Translations under genes and position numbers: made by a program
Assembly (NCBI RefSeq): GCF_905397275.1
Contig: NZ_CAJPUY010000001.1
Span: forward strand, 372,001 to 436,000
Reading direction: 5' to 3'
DNA length: 64,000 nt
Origin: Cupriavidus yeoncheonensis
Lineage (GTDB): Bacteria > Pseudomonadota > Gammaproteobacteria > Burkholderiales > Burkholderiaceae
Notes under the pieces: generated by a model
Databases searched by the model: none
What the model was told of the DNA's origin: nothing
Seen by the model: only the letters and a program-made list of their open reading frames with translations
Part shown: one piece after another, positions 7,606 to 16,522 of the stretch
How the letters are laid out: each line of letters opens with the position of its first letter
Numbering within the stretch: the first letter of the stretch is position 1

Positions 7606-8580
7606 TTACACGGGCCGCGCTTTGCGCCGCGCAGGGCTTGCTTTGCCGCCGGAGCTGCTGGCGTCTCTCTCCAGCGCGGCCGGCAATTCCGACTTCAGGA
7701 GTTCGATCCACGTCCGTACCTTCGCTTCGAGGAACTTTCGGGACGGCATGAGCAGGTAAACGCCAATCGCCGGCGAACGCCACTGTGGCAATACGATCGC
7801 GAGCTCGCCATTGCGAACGCGGTCCACGGCCGAGAACAGCGGCAGCATCGCGATGCCGAGTCCGCTGCACGCGGCGTGGAGCACGACTTCCGGGTTGTCG
7901 CCGACCAGCGGCCCGGTTGGATCCAGCATGACAGTGCGCTTGCCATTGGTCATCGCCCATTGAGGCGTCGTGGACGGGTTGGCGATGCGCAGGCACGCGT
8001 GATCCGCCAGTTCCTCGACGGACCTCGGGATCCCACGTTGATCGAGATAGCCCGGTGCGGCGCAAAGCACACCATGGGTCTCCCCAAGCCGCTGCGCCAC
8101 CAGGTTCGAATCGGGCAGGCGCTGCGCCAGGTAAACGCTGACGTCCACGCCTTCCGCGATCAGGTCCGGCGCGTGCTGTGACGTGCTGTACTCCACCATC
8201 ACCTTCGGATACATCGCGCAGTACTTCGATACGAGCGGCACCACGTAACGATCACCGAATGCCGCCATGCAGCGCACCCTGAGCCGTCCGCTCGGCTCGA
8301 CGTGGGCGCCCCCCACCCCACTTTCGGCCTCCGTCACAAGATCCAGGATGCTCCGGCACTGGTTGGCATACCGCTCGCCGACGCTGGTCAGCATCAGGCG
8401 CCGGGTCGTCCGTTGCAGCAGCTTGGCCTGCAGCCGCTTTTCCAGCTCGGAAACGAGCCGGGAGACCTGCGCCGTGGTCAGCGCCATCTGGGAAGCCGCC
8501 GCCGTGAAGCTGCCCGCATCGACGACGCGCAGAAACGCCGTCATCGCATGGAGCAATCCGTAGTCGAGATTTTTACGCAT
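7606..8580 (-). CDS. LysR family transcriptional regulator
   Basis: A 324-residue LysR-type regulator: N-terminal winged helix (residues ~10-65, with AFLRVVDAGSFTAAA and the LTTAQVSRLVSELEKRL recognition helix) and a C-terminal periplasmic-binding-like effector domain. An ATG at 8580 is preferred to the GTG at 8583, one codon upstream. It is divergent from the ThDP-enzyme gene across a 150-base gap, the usual arrangement of LysR regulators and their targets, so it probably controls the 8.7-13.1 kb cluster in response to a pathway intermediate. The effector is unknown. The C-terminus is basic and serine/lysine rich (SSSGGKASPARRKARPV). Confidence 0.9.
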   Translation of the reverse strand: MRKNLDYGLLHAMTAFLRVVDAGSFTAAASQMALTTAQVSRLVSELEKRLQAKLLQRTTRRLMLTSVGERYANQCRSILDLVTEAESGVGGAHVEPSGRLRVRCMAAFGDRYVVPLVSKYCAMYPKVMVEYSTSQHAPDLIAEGVDVSVYLAQRLPDSNLVAQRLGETHGVLCAAPGYLDQRGIPRSVEELADHACLRIANPSTTPQWAMTNGKRTVMLDPTGPLVGDNPEVVLHAACSGLGIAMLPLFSAVDRVRNGELAIVLPQWRSPAIGVYLLMPSRKFLEAKVRTWIELLKSELPAALERDASSSGGKASPARRKARPV

Positions 8581-8601
8581 CACGTAACAGTGTTTCTGAA
8601 C

Positions 8602-8620
8602 CGATTGTATTTTTACATCG
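8602..8620. promoter_or_regulatory. Imperfect dyad in the LysR/ThDP-enzyme intergenic region
   Basis: CGATTGTA and TACATCG form an inverted repeat with one bulged base and a short T-rich centre, in the only AT-rich stretch of the divergent 150-base region. LysR regulators usually bind such AT-rich dyads containing T-N11-A next to divergent promoters. This is a candidate operator only. Confidence 0.35.
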
Positions 8621-8730
8621 AATAGGAATTTCTACTATCAACCCGTGCTCGGTTGCACGACCTCATCGCCCCAAGTCAAAGCGCGGCGCGGGAGGGTCCG
8701 GAAGATGGTTTCGCTTTCGAGGTATCAAAC

Positions 8731-10275
8731 ATGAACGGTGCGGAAAGTCTGTTGCGTTCGCTGGTCGCCAGCGGCGTGGAAGTGTGTTTTGGCAATCCCG
8801 GTACGTCCGAGATGCATTTTGTGGCGGCGCTCGATGCGGTGGACGGCATGCGCCCCGTCCTTGGCCTGTTCGAAGGCGTCGTCACCGGCGCGGCCGACGG
8901 CTACGGACGCATGGCGGGCAAGCCTGCTGCCACCCTGCTCCACCTCGGCCCCGGACTGGCCAATGGCCTGGCCAACCTGCACAACGCGCGACGCGCGTCG
9001 AGTCCGGTCGTCAACATCGTCGGAGACCATGCGGCCTCCCATTCGCGCTATGAAAGTCCGCTGACCTCGGACATCAAGGGATTCGCGCGTCCGGTATCGC
9101 AATGGATTCATTCGTCCGCGAGTGCGCTGACGGTTGGCGCCGATGCGGCACGCGCCGTGCAGGCATCGCTGGAAGGGCCTGGCCAGATCGCCACGCTGAT
9201 CTTGCCGGCGGATACAGCATGGAGCCAGGCCGATAGCGTGGCAGCACCGCTGCCCCGGCCGAGCCTCGCACCGGTCAACGAAGACACTATCGCGCATGTC
9301 GCCTCGCTCGTACAAGGCGGCGTCAGGACAGCGATCCTGCTGCGCGGCGACGCCTTGCACGAACGGGGCCTGCGGGCAGCGGGCAAGATCGCGGCGAAGA
9401 CCGGGGCGCGCCTGCTTTCCGATACCTTTGCCCCGCGGCTGCAGCGCGGCGCCGGACGCGTGCCGGTGGAACGCCTGCCGTACTTCGCCGAGCAGGTGGT
9501 CGACTTTCTGGCCGGCACCGAGCTGATCGTCATGGTCGGCGCGCAAGCGCCGGTCAGCTTCTTTGCCTACCCCGACAAGCCGAGCTGGCTGACGCCCGAA
9601 GGCTGCCGGCTGGCGGTCCTGTCCCATCCGCACGAGGACGGTACGGGCGCACTGGAAGCCCTGGCCGAAGCGCTCGGCGCGCAGGATGCCATCGCCGGGC
9701 TCAGCGTGCGCAAATCGTTCGAGCGCCCTGCGATCGGCCCGCTGACCGCCGAGTCGATCATGCGCAGCGTTGCCAGACACCTGCCCGAGCACGCCATCAT
9801 CACGGAGGAATCGGGCCTGGCCATGGCGTACTACGGCCTGACCGAATCGGCCGCGCCGCACGATTTCCTGACACTTTCGGGCGGCGCCATCGGCAGCGCG
9901 ATGGCCGTGTCGATTGGCGCCGGCATCGCATGTCCGGATCGCAAGGTCGTGAACCTGCTTGGCGATGGCGGCGCCATGTACACGGTGCAGTCACTGTGGA
10001 CGCAAGCGCGCGAGAACATCGACGTCGTCAATGTCATCTACGCGAACCGTGGCTACAAGATCCTCAACAACGAGCTGAAACGCGTCGGCGCCTCGCAGGA
10101 TGGTGCGCGTGCCGCGTCGATGTTCGACCTGCAGGACCCATCGCTGGATTGGGTGGCACTGGCCAGGGGCATGGGCGTGGAAGCGGTCAGCGTGGCATCG
10201 GGCGAAGACTTTGATGCCGCTTTCGCCTCCGCGATGCAGCGCCGCGGGCCCATGCTCATCGAGGCACTGATCTGA
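8731..10275 (+). CDS. ThDP-dependent enzyme, acetolactate synthase/benzoylformate decarboxylase-like
   Basis: A 514-residue three-domain thiamine-diphosphate enzyme: PYR domain (residues ~1-165) with the activating Glu48 in GLFEGV, a middle domain (~185-320), and the PP domain with GDG at 411-413 and Asn439 (YANRGY) for Mg-ThDP. It lacks an evident FAD-dependent ALS partner and no small regulatory subunit (ilvN) is nearby, so a 2-keto-acid decarboxylase role is likelier than branched-chain biosynthesis (inference). The ATG at 8731 has AGG at 8720-8722; an ATG at 8653 would add 26 residues unlike the family. The next gene is an aldehyde dehydrogenase, which would oxidise the aldehyde product. 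Confidence 0.85.
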   Translation: MNGAESLLRSLVASGVEVCFGNPGTSEMHFVAALDAVDGMRPVLGLFEGVVTGAADGYGRMAGKPAATLLHLGPGLANGLANLHNARRASSPVVNIVGDHAASHSRYESPLTSDIKGFARPVSQWIHSSASALTVGADAARAVQASLEGPGQIATLILPADTAWSQADSVAAPLPRPSLAPVNEDTIAHVASLVQGGVRTAILLRGDALHERGLRAAGKIAAKTGARLLSDTFAPRLQRGAGRVPVERLPYFAEQVVDFLAGTELIVMVGAQAPVSFFAYPDKPSWLTPEGCRLAVLSHPHEDGTGALEALAEALGAQDAIAGLSVRKSFERPAIGPLTAESIMRSVARHLPEHAIITEESGLAMAYYGLTESAAPHDFLTLSGGAIGSAMAVSIGAGIACPDRKVVNLLGDGGAMYTVQSLWTQARENIDVVNVIYANRGYKILNNELKRVGASQDGARAASMFDLQDPSLDWVALARGMGVEAVSVASGEDFDAAFASAMQRRGPMLIEALI

Positions 10276-10444
10276 GGGCGCGGCCCGGCGATCAGCCACC
10301 CTCAACCGACATACAGGGCGCCACTGCCATTCGGCTGCCCCCGATAACCCTTGGCACAGCGAGTCGCACCCTATCGGGCTGCCTGGCTTTGACGCAACGC
10401 GATGTCATGGGCATCGCGGCCAAGGAGACAGCTAAGGACACATC

Positions 10445-11884
10445 ATGACAAGGCATTTTCGTTTGCCGGCGGAGCCGTCCGCCGATCAGATCCGTGCGCA
10501 TCTCGCCGCGATGAAGCAAGCCCAGCTTGACGCCGGCCCGCCCGCCGCGGAACTGCGCAAGGACCGTCTCTCTCGCGCGATCGACCTGCTGCGCACCCAC
10601 CAGGACGCACTCGTCGACGCACTCGACGCCGACTACAGCTGCCGCAGCCGTCAGCAGACCCTGCTCGCCGACATTCTCGCGCCGATAGAAAGCCTGCGGT
10701 TCAACCGCGACCACCTCGACGAATGGATGCGGGCCACCGATGCGCTGGAGCCCTACCCGGGCGCCACGGCGCGCGTCCGGTATCAGCCGCTCGGCGTGGT
10801 TGGCGTCATCAGCCCATGGAACTTCCCGATCGTGCTGGCGTTCGGCCCGATCGCCAGCGCCTTCGCCGCAGGCAACCGCGCGATCTTGAAGCCGTCCGAA
10901 CTGACGCCACTGACGTCGGAACTCATGGCGGACCTGATTGCCCGCTACTTCGATGCGGACGAACTGACCACCGTGCTGGGTGGCGCCGGGACCGGCGCGG
11001 TATTCAGCGCACTGCCGTTCGATCATCTGGTCTTCACGGGCAGCACGCAGGTCGCCCATCACGTCATGCGCGCCGCCTCCGGCAACCTGGTGCCGGTCAC
11101 GCTGGAACTGGGGGGCAAGTCCCCGGTGCTCATCGGCACGGGGGCCGACCTGCAGCGCGCCGCGGAGCGCGTCTTGACGGTCAAGACCTTCAATGCCGGG
11201 CAGATCTGCCTGTCCCCGGACTATGTGCTCGTGCACGAGCAGCACGCGGATGCCTTCGTGGCACAGGCAAAGGCCGCGGTTTCGCGGATGTATCCCACCA
11301 TGCGCGGCAATCGCGACTACACGGCCATGGTCAATGCCAGGGGCTTCGAACGGCAGCTTGCGCTGGTCGATGACGCGCTCGCCAAAGGGGCGACCATCAC
11401 CAGCCTGGCGCCGAGCGGCGAAGACCTGACCGATCCGGCAGCGCGCAAGATGGCACCAACCATCATCACGGGCGCTACCGATGCCATGCGCGTCATGCAG
11501 GAGGAGATCTTCGGCCCCGTGCTGCCAGTGGTCAGCTACCGGACCGTCGACGAGGCGATGGCCTACATCAATGCGCGCCCTCGCCCGCTTGCCACGTATT
11601 ACTTTGGCGACGACTCGCAGGAGCAGGAACGGGTGGCCGCAGGGACGACCTCCGGCGCGCTCGTCATCAACGATGCCATGACCCACGTCTTCGTCGACGC
11701 CCTGCCCTTCGGCGGCGTGGGCGCCTCCGGCATGGGGCACTACCACGGCGTCTATGGCTTCCGGACGCTCAGCCATGCCAAGCCCGTCGTCTGCCAGAGC
11801 CCCGGTGGTGAATCGAACCTGCTGATGCGCGCGCCCTACCAGCCGGCATCGGAAGCGGTGATCAGCAGCCTGATTGCCGGCTGA
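10445..11884 (+). CDS. Aldehyde dehydrogenase, coniferyl-aldehyde dehydrogenase-like
   Basis: A 479-residue NAD(P)-dependent aldehyde dehydrogenase. The general base Glu221 is in LELGGKSP and the nucleophile Cys255 in NAGQICLSPDY. GVISPWNFPI and VFTGSTQVAHH are the usual NAD-binding contacts. The N-terminal start (residues 1-100, with AAELRKDRLSRAIDLL) and the NAGQICLSPDYVLV stretch are characteristic of the short coniferyl/long-chain aldehyde dehydrogenase subgroup without the extra N-terminal arm. AAGGAGA about 20 bases upstream of the ATG at 10445 is rather distant for a ribosome site. It lies 169 bases after the ThDP enzyme, suggesting an aldehyde relay. An aromatic aldehyde is a plausible substrate, but this is inferred. 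Confidence 0.88.
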   Translation: MTRHFRLPAEPSADQIRAHLAAMKQAQLDAGPPAAELRKDRLSRAIDLLRTHQDALVDALDADYSCRSRQQTLLADILAPIESLRFNRDHLDEWMRATDALEPYPGATARVRYQPLGVVGVISPWNFPIVLAFGPIASAFAAGNRAILKPSELTPLTSELMADLIARYFDADELTTVLGGAGTGAVFSALPFDHLVFTGSTQVAHHVMRAASGNLVPVTLELGGKSPVLIGTGADLQRAAERVLTVKTFNAGQICLSPDYVLVHEQHADAFVAQAKAAVSRMYPTMRGNRDYTAMVNARGFERQLALVDDALAKGATITSLAPSGEDLTDPAARKMAPTIITGATDAMRVMQEEIFGPVLPVVSYRTVDEAMAYINARPRPLATYYFGDDSQEQERVAAGTTSGALVINDAMTHVFVDALPFGGVGASGMGHYHGVYGFRTLSHAKPVVCQSPGGESNLLMRAPYQPASEAVISSLIAG

Positions 11885-11913
11885 CCATTTGCCTCCACAG
11901 AAGAGAACCGATC

Positions 11914-12309
11914 ATGCCCATGACCCACGTTTCCATGCGCAAAGGCCAGCCCGCGACATACCGTGCCGCGGTACTGGAAGGCATTCACGAGACCTTGCAC
12001 AAATCGCTCGGCGTGCACCCCGACGCGTTCTTCATGACCGTCAGCGAGCATGAGGATGCGAACTTCCACGCCAATACGACGTATCCGTTCGCGCGCTCTG
12101 CTGACCTGCTGCTGATCCAGATCACGCTGACGGCCGGCAGGTCCGCCGAGGACAAGCAGCGTTTCTACCACGACCTCATCACCCGGCTTGAAGCCGAACC
12201 TGGCGTCAAGCCGGCCGACGTGTTCATCAACCTCATCGAAGTGCCCGGCGAGAACTGGTCGCCCGGAAACGGGCTTGCCGGCCGCAATCCTGCAACCGCC
12301 AGCGCCTGA
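11914..12309 (+). CDS. Tautomerase family protein
   Basis: A 131-residue protein of the 4-oxalocrotonate tautomerase/MIF superfamily. It begins Met-Pro, so after methionine removal Pro-1 would be the catalytic base. The rest (AVLEGIHETLHKSLGVHPDAFF, LLIQITLTAGRSAEDKQRFY, VFINLIEVPGENWSPGNG) fits the long bacterial tautomerase_2-like form made of two beta-alpha-beta units in one chain. Family members interconvert enol and keto acids, or dehalogenate. The gene starts 29 bases after the aldehyde dehydrogenase (AGAAGAGAA ahead of ATG 11914) and precedes a decarboxylase-fold gene by 40 bases, so it is probably a step in the same route. Confidence 0.82.
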   Translation: MPMTHVSMRKGQPATYRAAVLEGIHETLHKSLGVHPDAFFMTVSEHEDANFHANTTYPFARSADLLLIQITLTAGRSAEDKQRFYHDLITRLEAEPGVKPADVFINLIEVPGENWSPGNGLAGRNPATASA

Positions 12310-12349
12310 GGCTGCGTCCATATCCGTTTTCCAGATCAAGGAGATCATC

Positions 12350-13141
12350 ATGTCCCAACCCTATGCCGTTCCCCTCTCTCCCCGCGGCCTGTCGAGCATC
12401 GCGCCACCGCCTCCCTGGCACTATTCCGGCGATTTCCTGATCGTCGAGTTCTGGGCCGATCCCGCCGCCGCGGCTGCCGTGCTCCCCGCCGGCCTGACGC
12501 CGGACCCGCAATCCCCCGGCCACGCTACGGCCATCTTCGTCGACTGGCAATTCACGGGCGAGAATGACGAACTGCTGGACCCGGCGCGCTACCAGTACCG
12601 TGAATTCTTCATCCTGGTCGATGCGTTGCACGAAGGCCAAGCCGTGGCGTTCTGCCCGTACATTTTCGTCGACAACGATTCGGCGATGATGCGCGGACTG
12701 ATCCAGGGCTTTCCGAAGCGACTCGGCGCCGTGCACCAGACCCGCACGTTTGCGGCGCCGAGCCTTGCCGCCGCGCCCGTGGCACCGGGTACGCGGTTTG
12801 CGGCCACGGCCTCCACCGCGGGCCAGCGCATCGCCCGCGCCGAAGTCAAGCTGACAGGCAAGGTCGACGACCCGTCCCGCGCCGGCCTCGGCGGACGTCC
12901 GATCGTCAATCTGCGCCATTTCCCACGGCTCGCCGCCGGCCAGCATGACAATCCGGCCGTCCACGAACTGGTGGTGTCGATCATGGACAATCCCAGGATC
13001 GCCGATGTATGGACCGGCGACGGCCAGCTCACTTTGCCGCTCGCCGAGGGCGAAGAGATTGCGGATCTGGCACCAGTACGTGTCGGTGCCGGCTTCCGGC
13101 TATCGATGTCCTATACGGTGACCGACCTCAAGACCCTGTAG
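12350..13141 (+). CDS. Acetoacetate decarboxylase-family protein
   Basis: A 263-residue member of the acetoacetate decarboxylase (ADC) fold. The Schiff-base lysine is Lys123 in GFPKRLG, equivalent to the catalytic lysine of classical ADC. The start at 12350 follows AAGGAG at 12338-12343. Besides acetoacetate decarboxylation, this superfamily contains enzymes that use the lysine for aldolase-dehydratase or hydrolytic chemistry on pyruvate-derived compounds, so the reaction cannot be named. Adjacent tautomerase, aldehyde dehydrogenase and ThDP-enzyme genes point to degradation of a 2-oxo- or 3-oxo-acid. It is the last gene of the plus-strand set, ending 126 bases from a convergent LysR gene. 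Confidence 0.85.
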   Translation: MSQPYAVPLSPRGLSSIAPPPPWHYSGDFLIVEFWADPAAAAAVLPAGLTPDPQSPGHATAIFVDWQFTGENDELLDPARYQYREFFILVDALHEGQAVAFCPYIFVDNDSAMMRGLIQGFPKRLGAVHQTRTFAAPSLAAAPVAPGTRFAATASTAGQRIARAEVKLTGKVDDPSRAGLGGRPIVNLRHFPRLAAGQHDNPAVHELVVSIMDNPRIADVWTGDGQLTLPLAEGEEIADLAPVRVGAGFRLSMSYTVTDLKTL

Positions 13142-13267
13142 GACACGCTGCGCCATCGGCAGGGATGCGGCTCATCGGTGTCCCTCCACTTAGAACCCAT
13201 TTCAGAATGAGGAAGGGGACGCAAGGCGTTCAATGCAAGCGCGTTGGCCGCACCCTGCCGAATGCCA

Positions 13268-14185
13268 TCAATTCGCGGCCCATTCTGCCGCTGTCAGCCG
13301 GTCGACAAGAAAGTCAGCCAGCACGCTCACCTTTGCCGGTCGCGCGCGCGCAGTCGGCGTAACGAAGTACAGGCCGCCTTCGGGGAGGCGCCAGTCGGTC
13401 AGGATCGGTTCAAGCAGGCCGTCGCGAAAGTGCTGCGCTGCCACGAATTCGGGCAGCTCGGTGATGGCGAGTCCGGCGATGACCGTCGGCAGCAATGCCT
13501 CCACGCTCGTACCCCGCAACGGGCCGGTGGGTGTCACCGCGCATTCCTCGCCGTTCCCGTGGGTAAAGCGCCAGGTATCGCGCTGGTTTCGGTTTGCGTA
13601 GGTCAGGCACTGGTGCGCGCCAAGTTCCCGGGGGTGCCGCGGACGGCCGCAGCGCGCCAGGTAGCCGGGCGACGCCACGACAAACCGGCGCACGTGCACG
13701 ATGTGGCGCGCCACCAGTGACGAGTCTTCCATGACAGCGATGCGGAGCGCGGCGTCGAAGCCCGCGCCGATCAGGTCGGCATGGACATCCGCGAGATGGA
13801 GGTCCACGGAAACTTCCGGATAAGCCCGGAAAAACTCGGGCAACAGCGGTGCCACCCAGCGCGCGCCAAACGTGAGTGGCGCGGCGAGCTTGACGAGGCC
13901 GCGCGGCCGGCTCGAGGTCTCGCGGGCGAAATCCTCGACCTCCTCGGCATCGGCATAGATCCTCGCGGCCCGTTCGGCCAGCGCGTGGCCATAGTCCGTC
14001 AGTGCCAGGCGGCGTGAGGTCCGGTTGAACAGCCGACCGCCCAGCCGCTCTTCCAGGCGGGTCACGGCCCGGGACACCGTCGCCACCGAAACCCCCATGG
14101 CCGTGGCCGCCGCGGCGAACGAGCCTTCCTCGGCGACTTTCGCGAACATCGCCAGCCCTTCGAAATCCGGAAGCCTTGACATCAT
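13268..14185 (-). CDS. LysR family transcriptional regulator
   Basis: A 305-residue LysR regulator of the large DsdC/CrgA-like type: winged helix at ~5-62 (MFAKVAEEGSFAAAATAMGVSVATVSRAV), effector domain with LVKLAAPLTFG and the FRAYPEVSVDLHLAD stretch. Codons 14188 (TTG), 14185 and 14182 (ATG) are all possible starts; 14185 is the first ATG. It is convergent with the ADC gene and divergent from the SnoaL-like gene at 14331, so the latter and the RutE-type reductase are its more likely targets. It may also act on the preceding cluster. Confidence 0.88.
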   Translation of the reverse strand: MMSRLPDFEGLAMFAKVAEEGSFAAAATAMGVSVATVSRAVTRLEERLGGRLFNRTSRRLALTDYGHALAERAARIYADAEEVEDFARETSSRPRGLVKLAAPLTFGARWVAPLLPEFFRAYPEVSVDLHLADVHADLIGAGFDAALRIAVMEDSSLVARHIVHVRRFVVASPGYLARCGRPRHPRELGAHQCLTYANRNQRDTWRFTHGNGEECAVTPTGPLRGTSVEALLPTVIAGLAITELPEFVAAQHFRDGLLEPILTDWRLPEGGLYFVTPTARARPAKVSVLADFLVDRLTAAEWAAN

Positions 14186-14330
14186 CAATTCTGCAACGAT
14201 GGTTTTCAGTCATTTCTATTTCGCAAAGTAGCACTACGCCATAGATTTGTCTCATCCAACCTTTGTGATGCGTCGACTGGTGTGCGGCGGGCGCCGCTCC
14301 AGTTTGGCCACCCTGATTCAGGAGACAGCA

Positions 14331-14699
14331 ATGACCATGACCCACAGCATTTCGACACTGCTGCAACGTAATCTGGACGTCTTCGGCGAGAACGATCCTG
14401 CCCGCCGGCGCGCCATGATCGATGAGTTCTATACCGAGGATTGCGTGTTCCACGACCCCAACAGCGGCATCCATCGTGGCCGCGACGAGATCGATCGGAT
14501 CGCGGGCGCGATCAGGGCAACGCACCCCGACTTCCAGTACCAGCCAATTGCCGAACCCGAAGTGTCAGAGGATGGCGGGCGAATTCGGTGGGTATCGGGC
14601 CGCCCTGGCGAGGCACCAGCCTACGCCGGCACTGACTTTCTCATTGCCCGCGAAGGCCGTATCGCCGCTGTCTATTTGTTCTTCGACAAGCTGCCATAA
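14331..14699 (+). CDS. SnoaL/NTF2-like domain protein
   Basis: A 122-residue cone-shaped NTF2-like protein (FYTEDCVFHDPNSGIHRGRDEI, then FLIAREGRIAAVYLFFDKLP). This fold is used by small isomerases, cyclases, dehydratases and ligand-binding proteins, and the sequence does not identify the ligand. ATG 14331 follows CAGGAGA by five bases; earlier in-frame ATGs at 14247 and 14268 have no comparable site. It is divergent from a LysR gene, with 145 bases between, and is followed 265 bases later by a RutE-type reductase. Confidence 0.75.
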   Translation: MTMTHSISTLLQRNLDVFGENDPARRRAMIDEFYTEDCVFHDPNSGIHRGRDEIDRIAGAIRATHPDFQYQPIAEPEVSEDGGRIRWVSGRPGEAPAYAGTDFLIAREGRIAAVYLFFDKLP

Positions 14700-14964
14700 G
14701 CGCGATACGCATCCCCCGCCAGTGGCGTGACAGGCGCCGCGCGCGAGCATTGCGAGCCACGCATTCTGATCTGACCTCTACCGAAACGCGTGCCCGTCGC
14801 CCCCCAGTACCGTGTTCGGCCAGTGGATTGCGCTCCCGGCACTTCCACGCCAACCCGATGCACGGCAATTCCCTCTGCGCGGCCATCGCCGCTGGCTATG
14901 CTAGACAGACGCGGCGAGCCATCCGGGCAGCCGCGTGGTCCCATTCCGTTACAAGGAGACAAGC

Positions 14965-15597
14965 ATGAACAAGCGCTTGAGTGAGGAAGGCATGGATCTG
15001 CTCTTTCGCGAGGCACGCACGCACAACGCATGGCTGAACCAGCCCGTGAGCGACGAGACCCTGAGGCAGCTCTATGACCTGATGAAATGGGGCCCGACCA
15101 GCGCCAACTGCTCTCCCGCGCGGATACTGTTTCTGCGTACCCCCGAGGCCAAGCAGCGCCTGTTGCCCGCGCTGGCGCCGGGCAATGTGGAGAAGACCAT
15201 GGCCGCGCCGGTCACCGCCATCATTGCCTTTGACATCAAGTTCTACGAACTTCTGCCCAAGCTGTTTCCACATGCGGATGCACGCTCGTGGTTCACCGAC
15301 ACGCCGGAGCTCGCGCTCACCACGGCGCGGCGGAACAGTTCCTTGCAGGGCGCGTACTTCATCATCGCCGCCCGTTCGCTGGGGCTCGACTGCGGGCCGA
15401 TGTCGGGCTTCGACAATTCCAAGGTCGACCACGAGTTCTTTCCCGCGGACCCGAAGGCGAATACCTTTCAGCTCGAGTATTTCCCGGACAGCCATGTGAA
15501 AACAAACTTCCTCTGCAATCTCGGCTATGGCGACCCGGCAAAGCTGTTTCCGCGCAGCCCTCGCCTGGATTTCGACGAGGCATGCAAACTGCTTTGA
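14965..15597 (+). CDS. RutE/HadB-type nitroreductase (putative malonic semialdehyde reductase)
   Basis: A 210-residue FMN-dependent nitroreductase-fold protein. The residues [38 protein letters not shown] and [20 protein letters not shown] match the RutE/HadB group, which reduces malonic semialdehyde to 3-hydroxypropionate in pyrimidine (Rut) catabolism (family knowledge). No rutABCDF genes are nearby, so the enzyme may serve another aldehyde or quinone. The ATG at 14965 follows CAAGGAGACAAGC. The 265-base gap before it shows no other gene. Confidence 0.85.
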   Translation: MNKRLSEEGMDLLFREARTHNAWLNQPVSDETLRQLYDLMKWGPTSANCSPARILFLRTPEAKQRLLPALAPGNVEKTMAAPVTAIIAFDIKFYELLPKLFPHADARSWFTDTPELALTTARRNSSLQGAYFIIAARSLGLDCGPMSGFDNSKVDHEFFPADPKANTFQLEYFPDSHVKTNFLCNLGYGDPAKLFPRSPRLDFDEACKLL

Positions 15598-15858
15598 ATG
15601 CGCCCGTACCGATGTTCAATTCTTCGGTGACCGAGGCGGCCGATTTGCAGCAGTACCGGCATTTCACCGCACGCGCGGCTCGATCAGGTGCACGCCGCGC
15701 CGCGACAGCTCCACGGGGGCGGCCACGATCAGCGGCGTGCAGTAGCCGGGCGCGCGGTGAGCAAGCGAATCGAAGATGCGGCTGCGGCACTAAGACGCAG
15801 GGGCGCCTATGCGCTCATGAACGCTGGATGGCACAAGTTCACTGGCACTGGCTCCATG

Positions 15859-16323
15859 TCACCCGAACAGCGTGCTGCTCATCAGCGCCTTCGCCACCAG
15901 GGTGACGGCATCCGATGCTTCGGCGTACACCTCGACGTCGCTGATCACTTGCCGGCGGCCACGGCGCACCACGCTTGCCACTGCGCGCAGGCTGGCGCCA
16001 TTTGCCGGGGCCAGGTACTGGATGCTCAGCGAGCCCGTCGCCCCTCCCTTCACCTGCTCCGGATCGGCGCCGGACGACGCAGCGGCGGCGCCCGCAATGT
16101 CGATCAGCGTGGCGATCACGCCGCCATGGACGGTATTGCCCAGGGTGACGTTCTCCGCGCTGTACGGCAAGACCAGCTCGACATGTTCCGGCTTCAGCAC
16201 ATCGAGCTGCACGCCCAGCGCACGCGCGACGGGAGATCCGATCAGGATCTCCTCCACCATCTGCCGCATGCGCGGGTGCGTCACGGCGGGGACTGGAACG
16301 GCTCGGGCGATGGCTTCACGCAT
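15859..16323 (-). CDS. PaaI family hotdog-fold thioesterase
   Basis: A 154-residue hotdog thioesterase: ENVTLGNTVHGGVIATLIDIAGAAAA is the PaaI signature with the conserved HGG, followed by the Asp of LIDIAG. It hydrolyses acyl-CoA or aromatic acyl-CoA esters in the cytoplasm. The start at 16323 is chosen because AAGGAG lies seven bases upstream; an ATG at 16350 would add nine residues with no such site. It is convergent with the RutE-type gene over 261 bases in which no gene is recognised. Confidence 0.85.
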   Translation of the reverse strand: MREAIARAVPVPAVTHPRMRQMVEEILIGSPVARALGVQLDVLKPEHVELVLPYSAENVTLGNTVHGGVIATLIDIAGAAAASSGADPEQVKGGATGSLSIQYLAPANGASLRAVASVVRRGRRQVISDVEVYAEASDAVTLVAKALMSSTLFG

Positions 16324-16487
16324 CTCTGGCTCCTTCGGATCGATGGTCAACGCAATGCAGCGTACCGGGCATGGTGCAGCGGCTCAACGACCTCCGAGGT
16401 AATCGGAATGATTCGATGCCCCAAGGCTGGCGGCCATCTGCGCAAGTCTGGCCGCCCATGAACCCCGGGACATCCTGGCAGCCCGTT

Positions 16488-16493
16488 TATAAT
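16488..16493 (+). promoter_or_regulatory. Candidate -10 box for the DUF1289 gene
   Basis: A perfect TATAAT on the plus strand 30 bases before the ATG at 16523. A good -35 is not visible (GGGACA-like at the right distance). Transcription would begin near 16500, which favours the ATG at 16523 over a GTG at 16496. Confidence 0.45.
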
Positions 16494-16522
16494 GCGTGAC
16501 TGCGAGTCCTTTCCACTTCTGC

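Noticed and set aside
10340..10378. CCCGATA/TATCGGG inverted repeat before the aldehyde dehydrogenase
   Set aside because: Only seven bases per arm with a 25-base spacer; likely by chance and not AT-rich like a LysR site.
15664..15789. 42-codon minus-strand stretch reading like a protein C-terminus (…YCTPLIVAAPVELSRRG…)
   Set aside because: Bounded by stops, without a start codon or a family I recognise; could be a gene remnant but also chance in GC-rich DNA.
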